Shown here: positions 8,533 to 17,581 of the stretch, piece by piece
Numbering within the stretch: position 1 is the stretch's first letter
Layout: each line of letters begins with the position of its first letter
Origin: Lachnospiraceae bacterium
GTDB lineage: Bacteria > Bacillota > Clostridia > Lachnospirales > Lachnospiraceae
DNA length: 64,000 nt
Reading direction: 5' to 3'
Assembly: GCA_017938485.1 (NCBI GenBank)
Contig: JAGBBM010000127.1
Location: 1-64,000 of the forward strand
Translations under genes and position numbers: made by a program
Notes under the pieces: model-generated
Database searches by the model: none
What the model was told of the DNA's origin: nothing
What the model saw: only the letters and a program-made list of their open reading frames with translations

Positions 8533-9633
8533 CTATTTCCTTGCAAAAGACATATTTTCCATTAATTCATTTTGGAAGTTTTCATCATTTGCAAGCTGTA
8601 ATACATCTACCTCATAGGTATCTATGGTATGAGGGACATCGAAATCCTCTCTCACAATAAGAGTTGCTCCCTTAATGCAGGTGTTTCCAACAACCTTTAT
8701 CTTCCCTTTGAAACATTCTGGCAAAAGTCCAAGGTTAAAGGCACTGTCAAGATTAAGATTAAAGCCAAAGCCCCCGGCAATATATATGTTATCTATATCT
8801 ACTAAGGAAAGTCCTGCATATTTTGCAAGGAGATTAATCCCTGTATATATACCGGCTTTTGCCACAAGTATATCTTCTATAATACCTGTATCAAGGTAAA
8901 CACCTGATATAGTTATACCCTTTTCAATATATTCTTTGTCTAATATACCTTCACGACTTATCTTTTTTGAAGCAATACCAAGGGATATGGCATCTATGGT
9001 ACTTGGACCATATACACTTTGCTTTCTAGTGCATCCCTCAAAGGCTGGACCGCAGGCTGTGGATGTTCCATAATATCTACCATCCTTATATAGGATTATC
9101 TCCCCATTTGTACCCATATCAACAAAAAGTGAATTCTCATCCATTTTAAGATAATACATCCCTGCCAGAATATCCCCACCGATAAAGGCACTAGCACAGC
9201 CGCTTAAAAATACCTTTGTATCTTCTTTAAACAAAGCATCAAACAGGGATTTAGTCTGGACAATCATACTTTTTTCCAGCCTGTGAGAAAAGGGATAAGT
9301 TCCCATATCCTCTATATCATATGAAAGCAAAATACTAATCATAGTTGTATTGCCACATATAGATATACTACCCACATCTTCTGTTTTATAACCTTTATCT
9401 TTAAGCATAGCTATAAAAGCATCCTTTAAGTCGGAAATAACCATCTGCCTCATAGTAAAAAGATGCTTCTTATCCCTAATTGTTGCGGCGATACGATTAA
9501 TCACATCACTTCCGTATAGGGACTGTCTGTTTTTTATTATTCTAGTAGATATGACCTCCTTAGTAAGTCCATCAACAAGAGCAATCTCTATGTTGGTGGT
9601 ACCTAGGTCAACTGCAATCCTAATATCACTCAT
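8533..9633 (-). CDS. ASKHA-domain protein, corrinoid-activation (RACo C-terminal, DUF4445) type
   Basis: This 366-residue protein has the actin/sugar-kinase/HSP70 ATPase fold. Phosphate-1 is AVDLGTTNIEIALVD at the N-terminus, phosphate-2 is FVDMGTNGEIILY, and the adenosine loop is YIAGGFGFNLNL. The NRQSLYGSDVINRI segment is typical of DUF4445 reductive activators of corrinoid proteins. Unlike full RACo it lacks the N-terminal [2Fe-2S] ferredoxin domain. A cobalamin-related target exists elsewhere in the window (MetH) but not next to this gene, so the function is inferred from family only. Its ATG overlaps the ilvA stop codon (TAATG). Confidence 0.75.
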   Translation of the reverse strand: MSDIRIAVDLGTTNIEIALVDGLTKEVISTRIIKNRQSLYGSDVINRIAATIRDKKHLFTMRQMVISDLKDAFIAMLKDKGYKTEDVGSISICGNTTMISILLSYDIEDMGTYPFSHRLEKSMIVQTKSLFDALFKEDTKVFLSGCASAFIGGDILAGMYYLKMDENSLFVDMGTNGEIILYKDGRYYGTSTACGPAFEGCTRKQSVYGPSTIDAISLGIASKKISREGILDKEYIEKGITISGVYLDTGIIEDILVAKAGIYTGINLLAKYAGLSLVDIDNIYIAGGFGFNLNLDSAFNLGLLPECFKGKIKVVGNTCIKGATLIVREDFDVPHTIDTYEVDVLQLANDENFQNELMENMSFARK

Positions 9634-10850
9634 TAAAATATCGCCTTAGGTTTCTTTTCTATTGGTCTATAACCCTTGTCATTTAATACAGCGAGAATCT
9701 GTTCCTTATGCTCAGGACCAAATGCTTCAATTGTTATAACAAGCTCCACAGCGGAATTACGGTTTATAGTTACGAACTGATTGTGCTCAAGTTTAATAAT
9801 ATTACCATTTTCCTCTGCAATAAGACCAGCTACATTTTGAAGCTCACCTGGCTTATCAGGAAGAAGTATAGATACTGTAAATATTCTGCTTCTTGCAATA
9901 AGACCATGCTGTACAACAGATGAGAAGGTAATAACATCCATGTTACCACCACTAAGAATACTTACAACTTTCTCTCCCTTTGCTTCAAGATGCTTAAGAG
10001 CTGCAACAGTTAAAAGTCCACTATTTTCAACAAGCATCTTGTGATTCTCAAGCATATCAAGGAAGGCTACTATAAGCTCACTATCCTCAACAGTTATAAT
10101 ATCATCAAGGTTTTCCATAAGGTATGGGAAAATCTTAGAGCCCGGTGTCTTAACTGCAGTACCATCTGCAATAGTGTCTACAGCAGGAAGGGTTGTAACT
10201 TCGTTGTTTGCAAAGGATTCCTTAAGACAAGCTGCACCAGCTGGCTCAACACCTATTACCTTAATATGTGGATTAAGCATCTTTGCAAGAGTTGAAACAC
10301 CTGTTGCAAGTCCACCACCGCCAACAGGTACAAGAATTGTGTCTACAAATGGCAAATCCTTTATAATCTCCATGGCAACAGTACTCTGTCCCGTAGCCAC
10401 ATCCAAATCATCAAATGGATGGATAAATGTATATCCATGCTCTTCGGCAAGCTTTAAAGCATGATTACAAGCCTCATCATATACCTCACCATACAAAACA
10501 ACCTCTGCGCCATATGCTTTGGTTCTATTAACCTTTATAAGAGGAGTAGATGTAGGCATAACAATAATTGCCTTAACTCCATATGCTCTTGCTGCATAGG
10601 CAACACCCTGAGCATGATTACCTGCTGAGGCAGTTATAAGTCCTTTTTGTCTGTCTTCCTCTGACAATGTACTAATCTTATAATATGCACCTCTAATCTT
10701 ATACGCACCTGTAAGCTGCATATTTTCCGGCTTTAAATATACTTTATTACCGCAAGTACTTGAAAAGAATTCACTCTCAATTAAGGTTGTTGGATGAACA
10801 ACTTTTTGTACTATGGAATAGGCTTCCTCAAATTTTTCTATAGTTAACAT
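9633..10850 (-). CDS. ilvA: Threonine ammonia-lyase (threonine dehydratase)
   Basis: The PLP enzyme converts threonine to 2-oxobutanoate plus ammonia, the first step to isoleucine. The PLP lysine is K51 in TGAYKIRGAYY. The substrate loop SAGNHAQG (residues 75-82) and the glycine loop VGGGG (about 176-180) are intact. A single C-terminal ACT-like domain (about 325-405, FTVSILLPDKPGEL) indicates the ~400-residue form common in Clostridia rather than the ~510-residue E. coli IlvA. Whether it is biosynthetic or catabolic cannot be decided from sequence alone, but ilvC and ilvN in the same window favour biosynthesis. It sits between ftsY and the ASKHA gene with one-base TAATG overlaps on both sides. 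Confidence 0.92.
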   Translation of the reverse strand: MLTIEKFEEAYSIVQKVVHPTTLIESEFFSSTCGNKVYLKPENMQLTGAYKIRGAYYKISTLSEEDRQKGLITASAGNHAQGVAYAARAYGVKAIIVMPTSTPLIKVNRTKAYGAEVVLYGEVYDEACNHALKLAEEHGYTFIHPFDDLDVATGQSTVAMEIIKDLPFVDTILVPVGGGGLATGVSTLAKMLNPHIKVIGVEPAGAACLKESFANNEVTTLPAVDTIADGTAVKTPGSKIFPYLMENLDDIITVEDSELIVAFLDMLENHKMLVENSGLLTVAALKHLEAKGEKVVSILSGGNMDVITFSSVVQHGLIARSRIFTVSILLPDKPGELQNVAGLIAEENGNIIKLEHNQFVTINRNSAVELVITIEAFGPEHKEQILAVLNDKGYRPIEKKPKAIF

Positions 10851-11833
10851 TACTTATCTCCTTGTGACTCAATAATCATCTCTATGTCAGACTTTATATC
10901 AAAATCTGCAAAAAGAGCATTTACATAGTTGTTTGGATCAAATTTCTGTAAATCTTCTATCTTCTCACCAATACCTATGTACTTAACAGGCACATTAAGC
11001 TCAGCCTGAATAGCAATTGCGATACCACCCTTAGCAGTACCGTCAAGCTTAGTTATGATAATACCGTTAATCTCTGTAACAGAACTAAATTGTCTAGCCT
11101 GTTCTAAGGCATTTTGGCCTGTAGTTCCATCTAAGACTATAAGGGATTCCACATTGGCTTCCGGATATTCCTTTGATATGATTCTTCTCATCTTAGCGAG
11201 CTCATCCATAAGGTTTTTCTTATTGTGAAGTCTTCCTGCTGTATCTATAAGAAGAATATCTGTGTTACGTGCCTTTGCTGCAGCAACTGCATCATATACA
11301 ACAGCAGATGGGTCTGCGCCCTCATTTTGAGCAATTATATCTACTCCTGCTCTGTTTGACCAAGTCTTAAGCTGGTCAATGGCAGCAGCTCTAAATGTAT
11401 CGGCAGCAGCCATAAGAACCTTCTTTCCCTGACTCTTATACTGAGCTGCAAGCTTACCTATAGAAGTGGTTTTTCCAACACCATTTACACCAATAACAAG
11501 AACCACTGTCTTCTTATTCTCAAAATCATAGGCGTTTTCATCCACAGACATCTGGTCTCTTATGATATTTATAATAAGGTCACGACAGGCATCAGCTTCC
11601 TTAAGCTTCATCTCCTTTACCTTATCCTTTAAGTCATCAATGATTCTTTCAGTTGTCTCATAACCCATATCAGACATAATGAGAGTTTCTTCCAACTCAT
11701 CATAGAAATCATCATCAATCTCTGTTGCCTTAAAAAGGTTAGCAAAGCTATCTGCAATACTATTTCTAGTTTTTGAGAGGCCTTCCTTTAATCGTTTAAA
11801 AAAGCCTTTCTTTTCCTTAACTTCTTCCTGCAT
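10850..11833 (-). CDS. ftsY: Signal recognition particle receptor FtsY
   Basis: FtsY is the membrane-associated SRP GTPase that delivers ribosome-nascent chain complexes to the Sec translocon. The N domain covers residues ~20-95. The G domain carries G115-VNGVGKTT (G1), DTFRAAA (about 145), DTAGR (197-201) and a [10 protein letters not shown] motif near residue 265. At 327 residues it is the short Gram-positive form without the long acidic A domain, although the N-terminus is charged. It starts 10 bases after the smc stop codon; smc-ftsY adjacency is classic in Firmicutes. Confidence 0.96.
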   Translation of the reverse strand: MQEEVKEKKGFFKRLKEGLSKTRNSIADSFANLFKATEIDDDFYDELEETLIMSDMGYETTERIIDDLKDKVKEMKLKEADACRDLIINIIRDQMSVDENAYDFENKKTVVLVIGVNGVGKTTSIGKLAAQYKSQGKKVLMAAADTFRAAAIDQLKTWSNRAGVDIIAQNEGADPSAVVYDAVAAAKARNTDILLIDTAGRLHNKKNLMDELAKMRRIISKEYPEANVESLIVLDGTTGQNALEQARQFSSVTEINGIIITKLDGTAKGGIAIAIQAELNVPVKYIGIGEKIEDLQKFDPNNYVNALFADFDIKSDIEMIIESQGDK

Positions 11834-11843
11834 ACAATCCCTC

Positions 11844-14800
11844 CTAGTCGTCTAATTCTCCCTCTATCATATTAACTGATACAAGAGTTGATACACCCTT
11901 TTCCTGCATAGTAATACCATAAAGAATATCTGCCGCCTCCATGGTACCCTTTCTATGGGTGATTACAATAAACTGAGTATCCTTTGTAAGTTTATTTAAA
12001 TATTTTGCAAATCTCTTAACGTTTGAGTCATCAAGAGCTGCCTCAATCTCATCCAAAAGACAGAATGGTGAAGGCTTTAAGCTCTGGATAGCAAAGAGCA
12101 AGGCTATAGCTGTCAAACTCTTTTCACCACCTGAAAGCTGCATCATATTCTGAAGCTTCTTTCCAGGAGGCTGAGCATTAATCTTAATACCTGTCTCAAG
12201 AAGGTCATCTTCATCCACAAGCTCAAGGTCTGCCTTACCACCACCAAAAAGCTCTTTAAATACCTTTGCAAACATAATTCTTATCTCTTTGAACTTTTCT
12301 GCAAACTGCTCACGCATAGATCTGTCAAGCTCTGCAATAATTCCGAGAAGATTTTCTTCTGCCTTAGTAATATCATCATGTTGAGCCTTAAGGAACTCAT
12401 ATCTTTCTGATACAGACTTATAATCCTCTATGGCATTTACGTTTACATCACCTAACTGCTTAATCTTTCCCTTTACGGCACTTATCTCACGCTTAAGTGA
12501 AGAAATGTCTGTAAAGTCATCATCCTTAAACATCATGGCAGAATTATATGTAAGCTCATATTCTTCCCACATATAATTATTTAAGTTTTCACTCTGCTCA
12601 GAAATCTTCTCAATAGAAGCGTTGAGCTTAAATGCTGACTTATCAAGTCCATTTATCTGCTCTGACAAAGCCTCACGCTTGTTAAAGAAGTCCTTATGAG
12701 TTTCATTTAAAGCAGTCTTCTCCTCGTTCATCTCCACCAATTTTTGTTCTTTTATGGAGATAATTCGGTTGTTTTCTTCAAGAAGGTCTCTCATAGAATC
12801 AATCTTCTTAGAAAGCTCAGCCGCTTCTTTTGAGCCTGTATTAAGTCTGTGCTTTAAGGATTCCATATTTTCCTTGGCTTCCTGCTCATCACTTCTTACA
12901 CGCTTTATATTAACCATAACGAAGTCGTACTGTTGCTTAACTGTATTAAAATCAATATTTAACTTAGTTATCTCTTCTGATGACTTCTCTAAATCAGCCT
13001 TATCCTTAACAATCTGTTTTTCTAATTCACTAATCTTAGTTTCAAGAGCCTTAACTGCCTCTTCCTGCTTCTTATTGCTACTGAAGAGTTCTTCTTTATT
13101 GGCATTTATCTCCTTTATCTGGTTAGAAAGCTCGTTATTTTCTCTAGAAATACTTGCAAAAGTCTTTTCAACTTCTTCTAACTGCTTGCTAGCCTGCTCC
13201 AAATTAAGTGAATATGTATTAACCTTAATATTAAGCTGTTGCTGTTTTTCTATATTTTCTTCCTTTGATGTCTTAAGCTCTTCTCTCTTTTGGCTCAAGG
13301 AAGAAAGCTCCTCTTCCATCTGGGATACACTTAAAGTAATTTTCTTGATTTCCTCATCAATCTCATCAAGCTCACGCTTTCTACCAAGGAGATTAGATGA
13401 GTTCTTAAAGGCACCACCTGTCATAGCTCCGCCTGGATTAATAAGCTCACCCTCAACTGTTACAATTCGAAGAGATTGCTTGTACTTTCTTGAAAGCTTA
13501 ATGGCATTGTCGATATTGTCTACCACAACAATTCTTCCAAGCAAATGACCAATAAGGTTACTATATTTTGAGTCAGCCTTAACCAAAGATGCGGCAACAC
13601 CCAATACTCCAGTTTCACCGATTACATCCTTATTTACGCTTCCTCTATCAACTATAGAGCTAATTGGTAAAAATGTAGCTCTACCAAACTTATTCTGCTT
13701 TAAGTATTCAATGAGCTTCTTTGCAGTATCCTCATCCTCTGTAACGATATTTTGAATACTTCCACCAAGAGCAGTTTCTATGGCTGTCTCATACTTCTTG
13801 TCCACATCTATAATATCTGCCACAACACCTATAATCTTTGGATTATTTTGCTTTTGCTCCATAACCCTCTTTATGCTGTTTCCATATCCATCATATCTTT
13901 CTGTAAGGTTTCTTAAAGCCTCTTTTTTTGACTTAAGACTTACTATCTGATTATTAGAGGAAGTAATATCTGCTTTTAATCTGTGCTGAGTCTCATTATT
14001 TGAATCTAACTCTTTTTGTAATTCCTCTAACTTATTGTTAATAAGCTCTAATTCGGAATTAATTTTTCCAAGCTCTGCTGACAAGGATTCTTTCTCAGAC
14101 TTGCATTTTTCCTCATCACTCTTGTTCTCTAAGAAACGCTGATTAAGCTGAGTTTTTCTAAGGTTGATATTCTCAAGCATGGTGTCATATCTTCCCACCT
14201 TGGCTTTAAGGGTACCACCTTCATTTAAGAATTCAATTATTTCACTCTTTGAATTCTCTATCTCTTCTTCCTCAGATACAATCTTATTCTTTAAAGCCTC
14301 GTTCTTGTTTGTAGCCTCATCCAAAACATCATCTGCATTGTCAAGCTTTTCATCAAGAACACTCTTTTCTTCAAACAAGCTCTTTAATTCACCGGCAAAC
14401 TTATCAAGGTCAGCTTTAATCTTATTTATCTGCTCGTTTAAATTATCTTCTCCCTGCTTATATGAAATAATCTGTTGGCTTACAACATTAATCTCACCCT
14501 CATATCTTTGATTGGTGAGTTTTTTCTCATGAATCTCATTCTTGATATCATCTATAAGCTGATTAAACTGTTCAAGTTGCTCTTCAATTCTCTCGTATTC
14601 ATCCTTAGCAGCGTCAAACTCTTCTCTAAGTCTTGTGGCATCCTGCTCAACTATGTCAAGCTTTTCCTCATAATCGGAAAGCTGTTCATTTGCCTTATCT
14701 ACATCCAAAAGGAAGGCATTTATATCAAGTTTTTTAAGTTCTTCCTTAAATATAAGGTATCTTCTGGCAGTTTCAGACTGCTCCTTAAGAGGGCCAACCT

Positions 14801-15401
14801 GCTTTTCAAGCTCCTTTAAGATATCATTTACACGGGAAAGATTCTGTCTTTCCTGCTCCAATGACTTTTCTGTGGCAGCTTTGTTTTTCTTATATTTTAC
14901 AATACCAGCAGCCTCATCAAAAAGCTCACGACGTTCTTCCGGCTTACCACTTAAAATCTTCTCAATCTGACCCTGTCCGATAATTGAGTAACCCTCTTTA
15001 CCGATACCAGTATCAAAGAAAAGTCTGTTTACATCCTTAAGACGGCTCACAACACCATTTATAAGGTATTCACTTTCACCAGAACGATACACACGTCTAG
15101 CTACAGTAACCTCATTAAAATCAATAGGCAGCTTGTGGTCACTGTTATCCAAGGTTATAGCAACATAAGCTGAACCCTGAGGCTTTCTAAGCTCAGTTCC
15201 AGAAAATATAACGTCCTCCATCTTAGAACCTCTAAGCTGTTTTGCACTCTGCTCACCTAAAACCCATCTTACAGCGTCACCAACGTTACTCTTTCCTGAA
15301 CCGTTAGGACCAACTATACCAGTTATACCATTATTAAATTTAAAGTTTATCTTATTGGCAAAGGATTTAAATCCGTTTACCTCTATGTTTTTTAAATACA
15401 T
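11844..15401 (-). CDS. smc: Chromosome segregation protein SMC
   Basis: SMC is the ATPase of the condensin complex with ScpA and ScpB, both encoded in this window. Walker A GPNGSGKSN is at residues 31-39. Long coiled coils (about 165-500 and 660-1000) flank a hinge near residues 515-640 (IIGVVADIIDVD ... GGAMTGG). The C-terminal head has the signature QLSGGEKSLTAIAL and Walker B CLLDEIEAALDD. I start at the ATG giving MYLKNIEVNGFKSF, the canonical N-terminus with GGATGG six bases upstream; an ATG five codons earlier has a poorer site. Length (1185 residues) is normal. It is flanked by rnc and ftsY, the usual order. Confidence 0.97.
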   Translation of the reverse strand: MYLKNIEVNGFKSFANKINFKFNNGITGIVGPNGSGKSNVGDAVRWVLGEQSAKQLRGSKMEDVIFSGTELRKPQGSAYVAITLDNSDHKLPIDFNEVTVARRVYRSGESEYLINGVVSRLKDVNRLFFDTGIGKEGYSIIGQGQIEKILSGKPEERRELFDEAAGIVKYKKNKAATEKSLEQERQNLSRVNDILKELEKQVGPLKEQSETARRYLIFKEELKKLDINAFLLDVDKANEQLSDYEEKLDIVEQDATRLREEFDAAKDEYERIEEQLEQFNQLIDDIKNEIHEKKLTNQRYEGEINVVSQQIISYKQGEDNLNEQINKIKADLDKFAGELKSLFEEKSVLDEKLDNADDVLDEATNKNEALKNKIVSEEEEIENSKSEIIEFLNEGGTLKAKVGRYDTMLENINLRKTQLNQRFLENKSDEEKCKSEKESLSAELGKINSELELINNKLEELQKELDSNNETQHRLKADITSSNNQIVSLKSKKEALRNLTERYDGYGNSIKRVMEQKQNNPKIIGVVADIIDVDKKYETAIETALGGSIQNIVTEDEDTAKKLIEYLKQNKFGRATFLPISSIVDRGSVNKDVIGETGVLGVAASLVKADSKYSNLIGHLLGRIVVVDNIDNAIKLSRKYKQSLRIVTVEGELINPGGAMTGGAFKNSSNLLGRKRELDEIDEEIKKITLSVSQMEEELSSLSQKREELKTSKEENIEKQQQLNIKVNTYSLNLEQASKQLEEVEKTFASISRENNELSNQIKEINANKEELFSSNKKQEEAVKALETKISELEKQIVKDKADLEKSSEEITKLNIDFNTVKQQYDFVMVNIKRVRSDEQEAKENMESLKHRLNTGSKEAAELSKKIDSMRDLLEENNRIISIKEQKLVEMNEEKTALNETHKDFFNKREALSEQINGLDKSAFKLNASIEKISEQSENLNNYMWEEYELTYNSAMMFKDDDFTDISSLKREISAVKGKIKQLGDVNVNAIEDYKSVSERYEFLKAQHDDITKAEENLLGIIAELDRSMREQFAEKFKEIRIMFAKVFKELFGGGKADLELVDEDDLLETGIKINAQPPGKKLQNMMQLSGGEKSLTAIALLFAIQSLKPSPFCLLDEIEAALDDSNVKRFAKYLNKLTKDTQFIVITHRKGTMEAADILYGITMQEKGVSTLVSVNMIEGELDD

Positions 15402-15431
15402 TCTTGTACCATCCAATCTTTTTACGGCAGC

Positions 15432-16115
15432 TTATGCTCGTAAAGAATTTAAAGTATTAAAGGCAGCCATCTGTTCAGCAGCTTTACGATTGTGACCAAC
15501 ACCTAAGGCACCTTTTTCTTCATTTAACATAACCTGAACCACATATTCCTTATCGTGGTCCGGACCTCTTTCTTCTAATATAATATATGATAATTGTTTC
15601 TCATGCTTTTGAGCATATTCCTGTAAATTTGATTTAGCATCGTAGAAAAGCTGTTTATGTTCAATATCAGTAAGTAAAAAGGTTTCAACAAACTTTCTTG
15701 CAGGCTCAAGTCCCCCGTCATTGTAGATGGCACCTAGCAAAGACTCAAACATATCGCAGAGAATAGAATCCCTGTTTTGACCTCCGGTGTTTCTTTCACC
15801 CTTACTAAATAGTCCATAATAGCCCAGTCTTAAATCTCTGGCAAGCTTTGACAAGGTTGCCTCACATACAAGACTCGCTCTTAATTTTGTAAGCTCTCCC
15901 TCTGTTTTCTCCGGGTAATTGTTAAATAAATATTCACTTGTCAAAAACTCTAATATGGCATCTCCTAAATATTCATATCTCTCATAAGACTCCAATTTGA
16001 CACATGTCTTTTCATTGGCATATGACTTATGGGTAAAGGCTATATCAAGATGTTTTTTTTCTATAAAAGAATATCCTATTACCTGTTCCAGCTCTTCATA
16101 TCTGTTCTGTGACAT
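15432..16115 (-). CDS. rnc: Ribonuclease III
   Basis: RNase III is a double-strand-specific endonuclease that processes rRNA and mRNA. The catalytic signature ERYEYLGDAILEFL lies at residues 45-58. A dsRNA-binding domain occupies roughly residues 155-227 (NLQEYAQKHEKQLSY ... GHNRKAAEQMAA). The start used is the ATG giving MSQNRYEELEQ, preceded by GGGGAG; a longer in-frame reading adds ten residues that do not belong to the family. It begins one base after the plsX stop and is followed by smc, the conserved plsX-rnc-smc order. Confidence 0.95.
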   Translation of the reverse strand: MSQNRYEELEQVIGYSFIEKKHLDIAFTHKSYANEKTCVKLESYERYEYLGDAILEFLTSEYLFNNYPEKTEGELTKLRASLVCEATLSKLARDLRLGYYGLFSKGERNTGGQNRDSILCDMFESLLGAIYNDGGLEPARKFVETFLLTDIEHKQLFYDAKSNLQEYAQKHEKQLSYIILEERGPDHDKEYVVQVMLNEEKGALGVGHNRKAAEQMAAFNTLNSLRA

Positions 16116-16116
16116 A

Positions 16117-17124
16117 TTACTCCCCACTCTCAAAAGCAGAAACAATCTTATCTGTTACATTATTCATGATAAATGTTCTGCACTGTGCAATTGCGCTTGA
16201 TACCTCATTGTTTTTAGAATTTCCATGTATCTTAACTACAAGACCCTTAAGACCCAAAAGTGGCGCACCACCCTTATCGTCAGCCTTATATTTTTTAAGG
16301 GTTTTCTTTAAGTCCTTATTGATAAGTGCCGCACCAATTTTTGTTTTAAGATTGGTCATAAGAGCTCCCTTTATCTCGGACATAAACATAGAACCCATAC
16401 CTTCATACAATTTAAGAAGAGCATTTCCTGTAAATGCCTCACATACAAGTACATCCGCAGCACCAAATGGAATCTCTCTAGACTCAACACTTCCTATAAA
16501 ATTAATATCCTTACACTCTCTTAGCAAAGGAATTGTTTCCTTAACAAGAGCATTTCCCTTTTCATCTTCGGCACCAATGTTTACAATACCAACTCTTGGA
16601 TTTTTAACACCCTCTATATTTTCCATATATATGGAACCCATCTTTGCAAACTGAACAAGATTTTCAGGCTTTGCATCAACATTTGCTCCACAGTCAATAA
16701 GAAGTGATGGTTCACCCTTTGTTGGAAGCAATGGAGCAAGTGGCGTTCTCTTTACACCTTTAGCTCTACCAACTATAAACTGTCCACCTGCCAGTATAGC
16801 TCCTGAATTACCGGAGGATATACATGCTTTTGCATTTCCGTTCTTAACCTCATTAAGGGCAAGCACAAGAGATGAATCTTTTTTCTTTCTTATTGCCTCA
16901 ACAGGTGCATCATGACAAGTTATCTCTTCTGTAGCATTTATAACTGTAATTCTTTTCTCATCACAGTTATACTGACTCATATATTTTCTTATCTCATCTT
17001 CCTTACCTGTAACAATTATGTCAATATCATCGTACTTGTTCATAGCCTCGCTAATGCCAAGCATCATAAACTCGCAACCATTGTCCCCGCCCAATGTATC
17101 TACGGCAATTTTTATTCTGTCCAT
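16117..17124 (-). CDS. plsX: Phosphate acyltransferase PlsX
   Basis: PlsX makes acyl-phosphate from acyl-ACP, the first step of the PlsX/PlsY route to phosphatidic acid; plsY is also in this window. The N-terminus IKIAVDTLGGDNG and the segments SSGNSGAILAGG and LIDCGANVDAKPENL are characteristic, and 335 residues is the normal length. AAGGAG sits six bases before the ATG. It is the first gene of the run ending with the MBL hydrolase and has its own promoter. In many Firmicutes fapR or acpP neighbours it; neither is present here. Confidence 0.96.
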   Translation of the reverse strand: MDRIKIAVDTLGGDNGCEFMMLGISEAMNKYDDIDIIVTGKEDEIRKYMSQYNCDEKRITVINATEEITCHDAPVEAIRKKKDSSLVLALNEVKNGNAKACISSGNSGAILAGGQFIVGRAKGVKRTPLAPLLPTKGEPSLLIDCGANVDAKPENLVQFAKMGSIYMENIEGVKNPRVGIVNIGAEDEKGNALVKETIPLLRECKDINFIGSVESREIPFGAADVLVCEAFTGNALLKLYEGMGSMFMSEIKGALMTNLKTKIGAALINKDLKKTLKKYKADDKGGAPLLGLKGLVVKIHGNSKNNEVSSAIAQCRTFIMNNVTDKIVSAFESGE

Positions 17125-17201
17125 ACTGCACTCCTTCTTAACAGTTAATATAAATATACATAATTATCCTATTTTACATAGTTATCACATTTTATCGTAT
17201 T

Positions 17202-17230
17202 ATTATATATTTTTTTATTCCTTTTTGCAA
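17202..17230 (-). promoter_or_regulatory. Sigma-A promoter of the plsX operon
   Basis: TTGCAA (17225-17230), 17 bases, TATAAT (17202-17207) on the minus strand. It lies just beyond the rpmF terminator and leaves a 5' UTR of about 70 bases before plsX. Confidence 0.75.
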
Positions 17231-17256
17231 GCCCTATGAGTCCCTTGGGAACATCA

Positions 17257-17290
17257 AAAAAAGGAGTATACTATGTATACTCCTTTTTTT
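17257..17290 (-). terminator. Terminator after rpmF
   Basis: A perfect 9-bp stem GGAGTATAC / GTATACTCC with a TAT loop lies between an A-run and a T-run, so it can act on either strand. On the minus strand it ends rpmF transcription seven bases after the stop codon. Confidence 0.88.
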
Positions 17291-17296
17291 CTGATA

Positions 17297-17476
17297 TTAA
17301 TCAGCCTTAACGATTTCTTTCTTGTTATATGAACCACAAGCCTTGCATACTCTATGTGGCATCATAAGCTCGCCACACTTGCTACACTTAACTAATCCTG
17401 GAACGTTCATCTTCCAGTTAGCTCTACGCTTGTCTCTTCTTGCTTTTGAACTTTTATTCTTTGGACAAATTGACAT
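17297..17476 (-). CDS. rpmF: 50S ribosomal protein L32
   Basis: This 59-residue protein begins MSICPKNKSSKARRDKRRAN and carries two zinc-ribbon pairs, C-S-K-C-G and C-K-A-C-G, so it is the zinc-binding (C+) form of L32. AAGGAGGTG precedes the ATG. In many bacteria rpmF is preceded by yceD (DUF177) and followed by plsX. Here yceD is absent: ackA lies directly upstream, and rpmF is a one-gene unit with its own strong promoter and terminator, with plsX starting from a separate promoter. Confidence 0.97.
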   Translation of the reverse strand: MSICPKNKSSKARRDKRRANWKMNVPGLVKCSKCGELMMPHRVCKACGSYNKKEIVKAD

Positions 17477-17510
17477 TTGGTTACACCTCCTTAAAAATCA
17501 CACTTTGACT

Positions 17511-17539
17511 ATTATACAAATATTGTTATATCTTGTCAA
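17511..17539 (-). promoter_or_regulatory. Consensus sigma-A promoter of rpmF
   Basis: TTGACA (17534-17539), a 17-base spacer and TATAAT (17511-17516) on the minus strand: a perfect consensus, as expected for a ribosomal protein gene. Confidence 0.92.
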
Positions 17540-17581
17540 TAAAAAATCTTAAAAAATTTCCAATTATAGATAAATGGGTTC

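Noticed and set aside
12754..13548. A 264-codon plus-strand reading frame opposite smc
   Set aside because: It is antisense to the coiled-coil region of a certain gene, is Ser/Leu/Ile-rich as expected for the reverse of charged coiled coil, and has no ribosome binding site.
16109..16654. A 181-codon plus-strand frame opposite plsX
   Set aside because: It lies inside the certain plsX gene and shows no family resemblance.
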